From Methylophaga sp. (GTDB lineage Bacteria > Pseudomonadota > Gammaproteobacteria > Nitrosococcales > Methylophagaceae): a DNA stretch of 47,390 nt. The DNA is taken from contig PAJP01000012.1 of assembly GCA_002706095.1 (NCBI GenBank), positions 1 through 47,390 on the forward strand. Direction: 5' to 3'. The notes beneath the pieces were generated by a model. It was not told the DNA's origin and made no database searches. It saw nothing but the letters and a program-made list of their open reading frames with translations. This document shows positions 19,484-27,379 of this stretch, one piece after another. Numbering within the stretch: the first letter of the stretch is position 1; every line of letters starts with the position of its first letter. The translations under genes were made by a program, and so were the position numbers.

Positions 19484-21787
19484 ATGACAAATTCGAATCA
19501 CAAAAACGACCATTCCCCCATAGAGCAAGATAGTAATACAACCTACGAAAAAGGGCCTGCAGGTGGTTGGGGATCGCTTCGCGGTGTGGCGAAAGTTTTT
19601 GGCAAGGTCCACGGTTCTTCCGTTGGGGCGAAAATTCTTTCCAGACTCAATAAGCCTGGTGGTGTGATGTGCAGTTCATGTGCCTGGGCCAAACCTGCCA
19701 ATCCCTCACGGTTCGAGTTTTGTGAAAATGGCGCTAAAGCAACCTTATGGGAGCTGGATGAGAAAAAGGCCGATGCTAACTTCTTTGAGCAATATAGTGT
19801 GTCTGAATTAAAAATCTGGCATGACCATGATCTGGAAAAATCGGGCAGGTTATCTGAGCCGCTTCGCTATGATGCGAAACGCGATCGTTATGTGCCGGTC
19901 AGTTGGGATGAGGCAATAAAGGACATTGGTGAAAAGCTTGCTGCCATGAACCCTAAGCAAGCCGTTTTTTATGCTAGTGGTCATGCCGGATTGGAAGCGT
20001 CCTATCTCTATGCCCTTTTTGCGCGGACAATGGGGCATCAGAATCTGCCACAGTCATCCAATATGTGCCACGAAACGACCAGTGTGAACTTGAAGACTTT
20101 TGTCGGTACACCGGTTGGCACCTGTACACTGGAAGACTTCGAACATTGTGATGCCATTTTCTTTTTCGGACAGAATACCGGCAGCAATTCTCCACGTTTT
20201 ATGCATATCCTCAAAGACGCTGTTGAACGTGGCTGCAAAATTGTGACCTTCAACCCTGTACGTGAAAGGGGGCTGATTGAGTTCGTTGAGCCACAGAACA
20301 TCATGCAGATGCTCACCAATAACCCCACCGAGATCTCCAACAAATATTATCAAGTGAAACCTGGCGGTGATATTGCCGTCATTGCAGGTATGATGAAATA
20401 TGTGCTGGAACGTGAAGAGGCTGCTCCTGGCACCATACTGGATCAGGATTTTATTGCTGCCGAGACAACAGGTTTTAAGGAAACAGTTGAAAAGGTAAAA
20501 GCCTTTGATTGGTCAGATATCGAAGCACAATCTGGCCTAACCCGCACCATGATTGAAGAAGCAGCCGAGATATATTGTCAGGCAAAAAATGTTATCGGTA
20601 TCTATGGTATGGGACTGACGCAGCATGTCGATGGCTGGCTCAATCTGGGGATGTTCTGCAACTTACTGCTGATGCGTGGCAATATAGGTCGTCTCGGTGC
20701 CGGTATCTCGCCCGTGCGTGGGCATTCTAATGTACAGGGGCAACGCACAGTCGGTATTGGCGAGAAATCCTCACATATGCCGGCTGACAAATTACATGAG
20801 TTATTCGGTATAGATGCACCGACGGATGATGGAAAGAATATTGTTGAAGCCAGTGAAGGCGTGTTGGATGGCACCATCAAGGCTATGGTCTCGTTGGGGG
20901 GAAATCTGTTACGGGCTTTGCCTGATCGTGAGCGCCTGGAAAAGGGCTGGTCAAACCTGGATTTGACGGTACACATCGCCACCAAGCCTAATCGATCTCA
21001 TCTTATACCGGGTAAAGTCAGTTATATTCTGCCTTGTCTTGGTCGTACTGATATTGACCAGCAGCAAAGTGGACCACAGGCTGTTTCTACGGAAGATACG
21101 TTCAGTCATATTTATGCTTCAATTGGCGCAGCAGAGCCACCCAGCGATCAAGTCCGCTCCGAGACAGCGATTGTGGCAGCTATTGCAAAAGCCACCTTAC
21201 CTCCCAACCCTAAACTCCACTGGGATGACTGGGTTGCCAACTACGATTTGATCCGCGATCTGATTGCCGAAACATTCCCTGATGATTTCAGTGACTTTAA
21301 TAAAAGAATGATGCAGTCCGGCGGCTTTTATCGTGGCAACCCAGCCCGTGAAAGAAAATGGAAAACCGAAAGTGGCAAAGCACAGTTCACACCACCAACA
21401 ACACTCTCCTCACTGGGGCAGCATCCCAACGGTGAGAATGGTTTTACCCTAATTACATTACGTTCCAACGATCAATTCAACACCACCATTTACGGATTTT
21501 CAGACCGGCTACGAGGCTTGGAAGGCAGTCGCGAAATCGTCTTGATCAATCGCGAAGAAATGGCACGACTTGGATTGCAGGAAGGGCAAATAGTCAGCCT
21601 GTATAGTCAGGTAGAAGATGGCAATCTGCGTCAGGTCGATGGGCTAAAAGTTACTGCCTATGATCTGCCCGACGGCACAGTAGCGGGCTATTATCCTGAA
21701 CTCAATCCACTTGTTCCATTGTCCTATCACGAAAAAAATTCTCTCACTCCAGCATACAAAGGCGTGCCTGTAGAAATCAGGCAATGA
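19484..21787 (+). CDS. ydeP: FdhF/YdeP family molybdopterin oxidoreductase
   Basis: 767 residues from the ATG at 19484, which has a strong AGGAGGAGG just upstream; the frame is open to 19442 but without such a site. The N-terminal block GGWGSLRGVAKVFG and GGVMCSSCAWAKPANPSRFEFCENGAKATLWELDEK is the YdeP signature, followed by the molybdopterin-binding domains (HAGLEASYLYALFARTMG, FFFGQNTGSNSPRFM, MRGNIGRLGAGISPVRGHSNVQG) and a C-terminal dinucleotide-binding domain (LITLRSNDQFNTTIYGFSDRLRG). Cytoplasmic, bis-MGD-dependent. E. coli YdeP is tied to acid resistance; a formate dehydrogenase-like reaction is often assumed but not proven. REP palindromes follow the stop. Confidence 0.9.
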   Translation: MTNSNHKNDHSPIEQDSNTTYEKGPAGGWGSLRGVAKVFGKVHGSSVGAKILSRLNKPGGVMCSSCAWAKPANPSRFEFCENGAKATLWELDEKKADANFFEQYSVSELKIWHDHDLEKSGRLSEPLRYDAKRDRYVPVSWDEAIKDIGEKLAAMNPKQAVFYASGHAGLEASYLYALFARTMGHQNLPQSSNMCHETTSVNLKTFVGTPVGTCTLEDFEHCDAIFFFGQNTGSNSPRFMHILKDAVERGCKIVTFNPVRERGLIEFVEPQNIMQMLTNNPTEISNKYYQVKPGGDIAVIAGMMKYVLEREEAAPGTILDQDFIAAETTGFKETVEKVKAFDWSDIEAQSGLTRTMIEEAAEIYCQAKNVIGIYGMGLTQHVDGWLNLGMFCNLLLMRGNIGRLGAGISPVRGHSNVQGQRTVGIGEKSSHMPADKLHELFGIDAPTDDGKNIVEASEGVLDGTIKAMVSLGGNLLRALPDRERLEKGWSNLDLTVHIATKPNRSHLIPGKVSYILPCLGRTDIDQQQSGPQAVSTEDTFSHIYASIGAAEPPSDQVRSETAIVAAIAKATLPPNPKLHWDDWVANYDLIRDLIAETFPDDFSDFNKRMMQSGGFYRGNPARERKWKTESGKAQFTPPTTLSSLGQHPNGENGFTLITLRSNDQFNTTIYGFSDRLRGLEGSREIVLINREEMARLGLQEGQIVSLYSQVEDGNLRQVDGLKVTAYDLPDGTVAGYYPELNPLVPLSYHEKNSLTPAYKGVPVEIRQ

Positions 21788-21798
21788 GTTTCGTAGTT

Positions 21799-21907
21799 CC
21801 GTAGGTTGGGGTGAGCAATAGCGAAACCCAACTTTTTGAAGTTTTAAGCGGTGTGTTGTTATTTGAGGTGACGTTTTGTTGGGTTTCATGCTTCAATCCA
21901 ACCTACA
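21799..21907. repeat. REP pair (BIME 1)
   Basis: Two REP units facing each other: CCGTAGGTTGGGG...CCCAAC (21799-21832) and GTTGGG...CCAACCTAC (21878-21906). Each can fold as a hairpin, and the pair forms a larger inverted repeat. The same sequence recurs at 22723-22878. Confidence 0.85.
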
Positions 21908-22020
21908 GACCGTAAATTGTGGATTGATAGATATGCAAAAAGCGTTGTGTTTATTATTCTTAGCTTTCTCTATGTTGATGTATAGATAAAGGCGAGTTGA
22001 GCTAAACAGGGACGTGTTGT

Positions 22021-22716
22021 ATGGAAAAGTTTGAGCGGTTATTAAAATTAGCAGCATCGGCTGTGGCACTCGTTGTGCCATGTATTTTGTTATCGGGCTT
22101 TAGTTACCATATTGGTCATATTTTTGCGTTTGGGTTAAGTCACGAGCTTATTGATAAAGATATGTCTGATGTCTTGGTAGAAAGCTGGTATATCGGCGTA
22201 TTAGCCATTGGTTGGTTACTTTCTAAATGGCCATATTTTCTTGGCTTCTTTATATTACTCATTGTTATTGGTTTAGCTGCTTTTTTTACTGCAAGATATG
22301 CAAAAGAAAATGGTAAAGATTGGTTTTTCGAAGAACTGAGCAAAGAAAATCAAGGTAGAAAAATATTAGGTATTACTCAATGGCATTGGTGTCAGTTAGG
22401 TGAAATGCATGTTGAACTTTCATCTTGGTTTTATTATCCACTGGTGATTCTTTGCTTTATTGGATTATTAACTGCCTTTCCTTATCAAAGAGGCCAGCAA
22501 GATGCCGAAAAACAAATGAAAATATTTGCAGAATCAGGCTGCCAGAGTGAAGAAAAAGTTGGCCGTTGTACGTATTTGATCGATACCACCAAGAATAATC
22601 AAATGATTGCCAAGGGAATTCTTATCTCTGCTAATGATAAGAAAGTTGCTCTGTACAACAACAAGGTAGAAGTCTGGCCGTTAGTAGATAACTATCTGAT
22701 TCAAAAAAGTAAATAA
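22021..22716 (+). CDS. Hypothetical membrane protein between REP pairs
   Basis: 231 residues. Three hydrophobic segments (LLKLAASAVALVVPCILLSGF, YFLGFFILLIVIGLAAFFTA, WFYYPLVILCFIGLLTAF) are followed by a soluble C-terminal part of about 75 residues (CQSEEKVGRCTYLIDTTKNNQMIAKGILISANDKKVALYNNKVEVWPL) that looks beta-rich and likely extracytoplasmic, with two Cys. No family recognised. REP pairs flank it on both sides and its base composition is more AT-rich than the preceding gene, which hints at acquisition. Confidence 0.65.
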   Translation: MEKFERLLKLAASAVALVVPCILLSGFSYHIGHIFAFGLSHELIDKDMSDVLVESWYIGVLAIGWLLSKWPYFLGFFILLIVIGLAAFFTARYAKENGKDWFFEELSKENQGRKILGITQWHWCQLGEMHVELSSWFYYPLVILCFIGLLTAFPYQRGQQDAEKQMKIFAESGCQSEEKVGRCTYLIDTTKNNQMIAKGILISANDKKVALYNNKVEVWPLVDNYLIQKSK

Positions 22717-22722
22717 CGCATT

Positions 22723-22878
22723 CCGTAGGTTGGGTAGAGCGATAGCTACACCCAACATTTTGATGATTTGATAGGTGTTTTGTAATTTGATGTTTGTTGG
22801 GTTTCATTCTTCAACCCAACCTACGAAGGATATGAGTGTTTATTTGTAGGTTGGGTAGAGTGATAACGAAACCCAACA
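22723..22878. repeat. REP pair plus single REP (BIME 2)
   Basis: A second inverted pair (CCGTAGGTTGGG...CCCAAC at 22723-22756, GTTGGG...CCCAACCTACG at 22796-22825) and a further single unit at 22846-22878 (GTAGGTTGGG...CCCAAC). They share unit sequence and spacing with the pair at 21799 and lie beside a RAYT remnant, the usual source of REPs. Confidence 0.85.
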
Positions 22879-22900
22879 TATGTCTAGGAGGGTATAAAAC

Positions 22901-23030
22901 TCAATTCCTCTCACCAAAAGCTTTCAAATCAACCTTCTCATCATATCCCCAGTTTTGATCAATTATTCCATCACGAACAAATTTATGAATACTGGAGTAG
23001 GGCCAATCGATGGCTTTATCGACATCATCT
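22901..23030 (-). pseudogene. REP-associated tyrosine transposase (RAYT), C-terminal remnant
   Basis: The last 42 codons and stop of a RAYT (IS200-related) transposase: DKAIDWPYSSIHKFVRDGI, then WGYDE and FGERN-stop. DWPYSS.H.+VR.G is the conserved C-terminal signature. Everything upstream, including the HUH and Tyr catalytic parts, is missing; the frame ends exactly where the TGTCGC transposon terminus begins. REP units at 21799-22878 are its probable substrates. The missing 5' part was not found on the other side of the Tn7-like element. Confidence 0.8.
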
Positions 23031-23200
23031 GTCGCGCAACTGATTTAGTGACCGTGGGAGACACTATAAATCAAGGGTTTAGGTTTCTACTACACCATCC
23101 AGTGACCGTGAGTTTATAACCATCATCTGACCGTGAACCCAATGAAATAACTCAACAAGTGACCATGAACGAGATCACACTAATCAACAGATGACCCTTA
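23031..23200. repeat. Tn7-like transposon end with five TGACCGTG-type sites
   Basis: Starts with TGTCGCGCAA at the truncated RAYT gene. Direct repeats follow at 23049 (TGACCGTG), 23103 (TGACCGTG), 23128 (TGACCGTG), 23160 (TGACCATG) and 23192 (TGACCCTT), with spacings of 54, 25, 32 and 32 bases. A TGT terminus plus several spaced direct repeats is the known architecture of the left end of Tn7-like elements, where TnsB binds. The sites are visible; TnsB binding is inferred. The terminal coordinate may be off by one base. Confidence 0.7.
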
Positions 23201-23226
23201 GCCTGGAGTAGTGTGTTAAGTCTGAA

Positions 23227-23616
23227 TTAGCAGGCCCCTGCTTGCTGTGCACCATACGTTGCCTGGCTTACTGTGTACTTGTCGCCATAGCTTGATGAAA
23301 GCTGTTCAATTAAGCCCTTGCAGGAAAAACCCTGGAAACCGAGATACTGTTTAGCTGATCTGACAGCTTGTTTGTTCCAGTCAACGCGCAGACTATCGAC
23401 AGCGATAGTGGCGTCATTAACGTTATAGCCATCCCCATAATCTGATGAGAGCTGGTCTATAAGTCCATTACGAGAAAATCCTGTAAAACTCAGATATTGT
23501 TCTGCTGATCTGACGGCATTCTTCTGAGGTCCGTTAAGATTGTCTGCCAATATTGGTGTTGCCCCAACAACAAGACTAATAAAAGGAATTCCCAACAAGT
23601 TTAATGTGTGCTTCAT
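23227..23616 (-). CDS. Ltp family (host cell surface-exposed) protein, two repeats
   Basis: 129 residues. A signal peptide (MKHTLNLLGIPFISLVVGATPILA) is followed by two copies of the Ltp repeat: NAVRSAEQYLSFTGFSRNGL and QAVRSAKQYLGFQGFSCKGL, each continuing with I(D/E)QLSS.YGD.Y.V..A. There is no lipobox Cys at the cleavage site, so it is probably periplasmic rather than a lipoprotein. Cys residues in the second repeat and at the C-terminus could pair. In phage TP-J34 of Streptococcus, Ltp blocks DNA injection; repeats of this kind also occur in proteins of unknown function. It is the cargo gene nearest the transposon end, which makes a phage-exclusion role worth testing but unproven. Confidence 0.8.
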   Translation of the reverse strand: MKHTLNLLGIPFISLVVGATPILADNLNGPQKNAVRSAEQYLSFTGFSRNGLIDQLSSDYGDGYNVNDATIAVDSLRVDWNKQAVRSAKQYLGFQGFSCKGLIEQLSSSYGDKYTVSQATYGAQQAGAC

Positions 23617-23648
23617 AGCGATGTCCTTTTGCTAATTGAACATAGTAA

Positions 23649-23918
23649 TTACTCAGCCAAGCTATGGTTACAGTAGCGACAAATCTTGGCGTTTTTCATG
23701 ATAAATTCCTGACAACTAGGGCATCGTTGTCGACCTGCTTTATTCTCCCGACTTTCTACAGCGTCTTCTGTTGGCGACATCAACAGAGCATGTGGTAGGG
23801 CGATAATAAATATCATGGCTCCATAAAACCACCACAGTCCAAAAGAACGACCCTTATGCTGCGCAATGAGTCCGACAATAATGCCGAAAATGATCCAAAG
23901 AATGATCAGCTCCATCAC
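23649..23918 (-). CDS. Small membrane protein with C-terminal zinc ribbon
   Basis: 89 residues. Two N-terminal hydrophobic segments (LIILWIIFGIIVGLIA and LWWFYGAMIFIIALPHALL) precede a cytoplasmic zinc ribbon with two CxxC pairs (RCPSCQEFIMKNAKICRYCNHSL). The layout is common in short proteins of unknown function found in variable regions. It lies 30 bases downstream of the 105-residue gene and upstream of the Ltp gene on the same strand, so they are probably co-transcribed. Confidence 0.7.
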   Translation of the reverse strand: MMELIILWIIFGIIVGLIAQHKGRSFGLWWFYGAMIFIIALPHALLMSPTEDAVESRENKAGRQRCPSCQEFIMKNAKICRYCNHSLAE

Positions 23919-23930
23919 TATTTTCCTAAG

Positions 23931-24248
23931 TTACGTGTCGTATTCTTTGCCGCCAGTCGAAATAAGATAAAGCGAATGACTATAGGGCAGGCGCAAAAGT
24001 ATTTTTGATTTATTGACTACTCCAGCCATCATCATGCCCCGGCATAAAAGTGAAACAGAGCCAGTCTCTCGCTCACACAAAGCATCGGCACTATCGATAA
24101 ACTTGGTCTTATTTAGCCTTAAAATAACAACGGTACGGCCATCAGGAACAGCGCCCATAGGCTGAACAACAAAAAGCGTTAATTGCGTATAAGCAATGAT
24201 ATGAATGATGAGAATAGCAGCAAGTGACAACCCAAATTTTTTATTCAT
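23931..24248 (-). CDS. Hypothetical protein with N-terminal membrane segment
   Basis: 105 residues. An N-terminal hydrophobic segment (FGLSLAAILIIHIIAYTQLTLFV) anchors or exports a soluble part of about 75 residues containing two Cys (DALCERETGSVSLLCRGMM), possibly disulfide-linked in the periplasm. I recognise no family. It is part of the transposon cargo and lies 12 bases upstream of the zinc-ribbon gene. Confidence 0.6.
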   Translation of the reverse strand: MNKKFGLSLAAILIIHIIAYTQLTLFVVQPMGAVPDGRTVVILRLNKTKFIDSADALCERETGSVSLLCRGMMMAGVVNKSKILLRLPYSHSLYLISTGGKEYDT

Positions 24249-24391
24249 GTTTCTTCCTTAAATCATATTAGGCACATGACACCTCTATCAGTGCCGGATG
24301 TCACAAAAGCAGTTTAGTCGAGACCACATCTTTAGCCTTATCCACACAAAACCATTGCATTTCAGTAGAAATTTTAACAATTAATAAAAAA

Positions 24392-25225
24392 CTATTTGTT
24401 TTTTAACAAGTCAGCTTTCATCTGATTAAATTCGTTTTCAGAGACAAGTCCTTTATCTTTAAGCTCAGCCCATTTGAGAAGTTCATCAGCAATTGAAAAC
24501 TGTTTCCTCTTGTGACATTTCCAGGGCTTAAAATGAGTTTTGGGATTTAAATTTCTTAATGAATCTGGCGACGTAGAGAAGATTGCATTGCGAGCAACCC
24601 ATGCTGAATGTCTGCTCAATGGCTTATAAAATAGCGTGCCCACCGCTATAAAATATGCCAAAGCTATTAGCAATCCTATTGATGAGAAGATAAAGCCCTC
24701 TTTGGGTTCACTCCATGAATCAACAGTATCAAGAACAGAGTTTCTGGCATCGATGCGGGCTTGAATAATTCTAAATGCGTCATTTGACCCATATTTAGTT
24801 TTGATCTCTTCAGGACTCATTGTGCGAAGATCGATTTCTAATTGGGGTGGTGACTCTGTTTCAAAACCATAGCTCTTCCAATACATAGCATTTGTCGCAG
24901 CCTGTTCAATATCAACTCGATTTCCTTCAATATGCGAGGGTTGGACATTGCTACGTATCTGGGTCATGGCTTGAGTGTATTCCGCTCCGAAGTACAGAGC
25001 AGAGATGAGGCTGCCTATTAAGACGACAAAGGTGAATATCTTAAAATTCTTTACGGCCGCATTGATGTATGCGAAGTTTTTATTCTTCTTCATCATGTAT
25101 ACGCCAAATCCTAGAAATAATGCAGGGACTATCCCGATAAGGAAAAATACTGCTGGTGCTAGAAGGATGATGAAAAATAATAACTTTCCTTGTTCGACTG
25201 GTGTCAAAGGTTGGTCTTGCAACAT
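24392..25225 (-). CDS. Membrane protein with C-terminal SHOCT domain
   Basis: 277 residues. Two hydrophobic segments lie near the N-terminus (LLFFIILLAPAVFFLIGIVPA and FTFVVLIGSLISALYFG), then a polar central region (RSNVQPSHIEGNRVDIEQAA) and a third segment (IGLLIALAYFIAVGTLFY). The last 34 residues, ADELLKWAELKDKGLVSENEFNQMKADLL, are a SHOCT oligomerisation/binding motif. SHOCT proteins are frequent in mobile DNA; the function is unknown. First cargo gene after the tns operon in gene order, about 320 bases from the tniQ stop. Confidence 0.75.
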   Translation of the reverse strand: MLQDQPLTPVEQGKLLFFIILLAPAVFFLIGIVPALFLGFGVYMMKKNKNFAYINAAVKNFKIFTFVVLIGSLISALYFGAEYTQAMTQIRSNVQPSHIEGNRVDIEQAATNAMYWKSYGFETESPPQLEIDLRTMSPEEIKTKYGSNDAFRIIQARIDARNSVLDTVDSWSEPKEGFIFSSIGLLIALAYFIAVGTLFYKPLSRHSAWVARNAIFSTSPDSLRNLNPKTHFKPWKCHKRKQFSIADELLKWAELKDKGLVSENEFNQMKADLLKNK

Positions 25226-25549
25226 ATTTCCCTTTCCGTAGGTTCAAATAATTTGTGACTTAATGTCGAGTCATGTAGGCCCAATGCTCAGGACTCGTGT
25301 AATTTCGGGATTAAAATACACAGCTGAAAGTAACTTACCATACTCGGTGTATGTATGGTTTCATATGTGTACGGCTTGAATTGTATTTTGACTAAATATC
25401 TGTAAAAAATCTAAATCAGTCAATTCAGATGAGATTAGAACTTTTACTCCAATCATTATGTATCATGGACGAATCTCTAAAGTGTCATGCGAGCAGTAGG
25501 AAAAACTTTGAGACTTTAGGCTGAAGAACTACAGGCTTCAGTGGGGCTC
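25226..25549. other. Gap between tniQ and the cargo genes, with nested inverted repeats
   Basis: No gene. It contains ACCATAC (25337-25343) and GTATGGT (25353-25359) around a nine-base spacer, nested inside AAAATACA (about 25313) and TGTATTTT (about 25384). An outer CGAGTC...GACTCG pair lies near 25267-25295. The inner arms match the CCATAC/GTATGG palindrome at 31151-31162. It may be a regulatory site or a boundary between the tns operon and cargo. Confidence 0.5.
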
Positions 25550-27379
25550 CTAATTATCGAACCATCCTTCAGGCAAACCAACTTTTGCTTCCATACGACT
25601 TACAGCTAGATCGCCAAAGCTTTTTTTCTCGCGAAGCATGAGTGATAAGGTGCCTTGGGATCCACCGAATTTTCTCGTGAAATTTGAAATCCCTCCGTGA
25701 TCATTCACAAGCCGAATTAAGTTTTTTACTCTCTTGGATGAAGCGTCTTTTTGGCTGAAAGAAGGCTTCCTTCCAGTTTTGGTCTGGTATGAAGAGATCG
25801 ATTTAAGCGTCTTGGCTTTGAGGCCGCTCAGTTTGTTTTTCTGGTAGATTTTGACCAGGGTATTGTGGGGCTCAGGCTCAATGCCAATACTGGCTAATTT
25901 TTCTGCCAGGTTGGTTGCATTAACATCATATTCATTTGCGATTTTACCCACGACGATATACTTGGCTTTGAATTGCTCTAGAGAGTCACTCATTAGCAAA
26001 AGTTTTCTCGTCCCGGAGGCTGGATGTTCCTTTAAAAAGCCATGTTTGATTAGATCAACAATGACGGCATGATAGGTGTCTAGCACCTTAGCAGCTTCTT
26101 TTGCAGTCAGCGTTTTTTCAGGGCTGGATTCTTTTCTTTTGGCTTTTGCGGTTTCGGCGTTAGCTACCCATAAATCCGAGATGGATTTGCTGTCGCCGTA
26201 GTAGATTGATAGCTTTCCTGCCAGAGCATCACGAGCAATTTCATCGATTGGATAATGCTGTATTTTTGTTAATCGGGGTTGCCCCTCAATCGGATCGGCA
26301 GTATCCAATAACTTGCCAATAAATTCGTTTAGTGAATCCAGATCCACCATTAAGAATTTATGACGCTTCTTGTCTGGGCCTTTCTCGTTGAAAGTTTTAG
26401 ATTTTATATAACGTTTGGCGATAAGCCTTTTAAGCACAAATGCCGTTAGGCCAGCACTTTGAGCTGTTTCATTGATCGGAGCCCACCAGTCTGACTCTGG
26501 CAGTACAAAACCCAAATCGGTGCTTCTCTTGGGGGATATAGGCAGCCTAGCCCCTGCAGTGCGGGCACGCTTCTTAAAGACGGTAGACAAATACGGTAAA
26601 TATTTCCATTTATCAGAAAGTTGGGTCCCGTAATTTGATAGTGCTTGGTAAAACGAACATTCATCTTCACAGGCTGGCCATAGTCGACAAACTACATCCC
26701 TCATTTCTGAGACAGTTTTAAGCTGGGGACTGACTCTATAATGCGGACGAAGGCAGTTTGGATTAGTTAAGAACCAGGCAAGCATTAATCGGTCCAGGAC
26801 TATCTTTAGTTTCTGCCTGTCGTCAATAAGGTTCGATAAAATCTCGGCGCATTTTAGTTCAGCTTCGGATGCGTCAACAATTTGAGCTGGTTTCTGACAA
26901 CATACACAATATCGAGTGAGCATATGGTTAGTCGAATATTCACTCCCACAGGCTTGGCAGTCATCCACTAATTGACATCGATGCTCTGGGCACGCTGTGA
27001 CGAATGAAATCATCCAGGCTCTCTGATGCGGACGTCCCTCTCGCACACAGAGTGGGCAGAACCGCCACCGTTGGAAACTGACATAGTCGTCAGAGATAGT
27101 GCCGGGAATTGGCTGACGAATATCAAGTGCAGCTTGACGAATCTCTTCTGTTTTTGACTCGGTGAAACTAGCTAAATTGCTTACGTTTAGGCTCCCCTTA
27201 GCTAAGAGTTTCATTTGGTTCTTGTCTAAGCCCTTGCCGTTGGTGTTGAGCCCAAAATAACTCGCAATCGAAAACATGCTTCCGTAAGAGTTAATGTGTG
27301 TTGCACGTGATAAGAAACCCGGGAGAGATTCACCTTCTTCCAGTGAGCATGGCACAGGCAGGCGAAAGTTATGTGACAA
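25550..27379 (-). CDS. tniQ: TniQ/TnsD family target-selection protein
   Basis: 609 residues, the long TnsD-like form. The N-terminal TniQ part has LPVPCSLEEGESLPGFLSRATHIN and zinc-ligand pairs (CPLCVREGRPHQRAWM, CPEHRCQLVDDCQACGSEY, CVCCQKPA). The C-terminal half contains several helix-turn-helix-like segments (LTAKEAAKVLDTYHAVIVDLIKHG; GGISNFTRKFGGSQGTLSLML). In Tn7, TnsD recognises the attachment site and recruits TnsC. It overlaps tnsC by 11 bases. Its own target site is unknown: no known Tn7-family attachment gene lies next to the element. Confidence 0.9.
   Translation of the reverse strand: MSHNFRLPVPCSLEEGESLPGFLSRATHINSYGSMFSIASYFGLNTNGKGLDKNQMKLLAKGSLNVSNLASFTESKTEEIRQAALDIRQPIPGTISDDYVSFQRWRFCPLCVREGRPHQRAWMISFVTACPEHRCQLVDDCQACGSEYSTNHMLTRYCVCCQKPAQIVDASEAELKCAEILSNLIDDRQKLKIVLDRLMLAWFLTNPNCLRPHYRVSPQLKTVSEMRDVVCRLWPACEDECSFYQALSNYGTQLSDKWKYLPYLSTVFKKRARTAGARLPISPKRSTDLGFVLPESDWWAPINETAQSAGLTAFVLKRLIAKRYIKSKTFNEKGPDKKRHKFLMVDLDSLNEFIGKLLDTADPIEGQPRLTKIQHYPIDEIARDALAGKLSIYYGDSKSISDLWVANAETAKAKRKESSPEKTLTAKEAAKVLDTYHAVIVDLIKHGFLKEHPASGTRKLLLMSDSLEQFKAKYIVVGKIANEYDVNATNLAEKLASIGIEPEPHNTLVKIYQKNKLSGLKAKTLKSISSYQTKTGRKPSFSQKDASSKRVKNLIRLVNDHGGISNFTRKFGGSQGTLSLMLREKKSFGDLAVSRMEAKVGLPEGWFDN

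Noticed and set aside
25308-25391. Integron attC-like or left-end structure
   Set aside because: The nested inverted repeat lacks the RYYYAAC/GTTRRRY core pair and no TnsB-type repeats are present.
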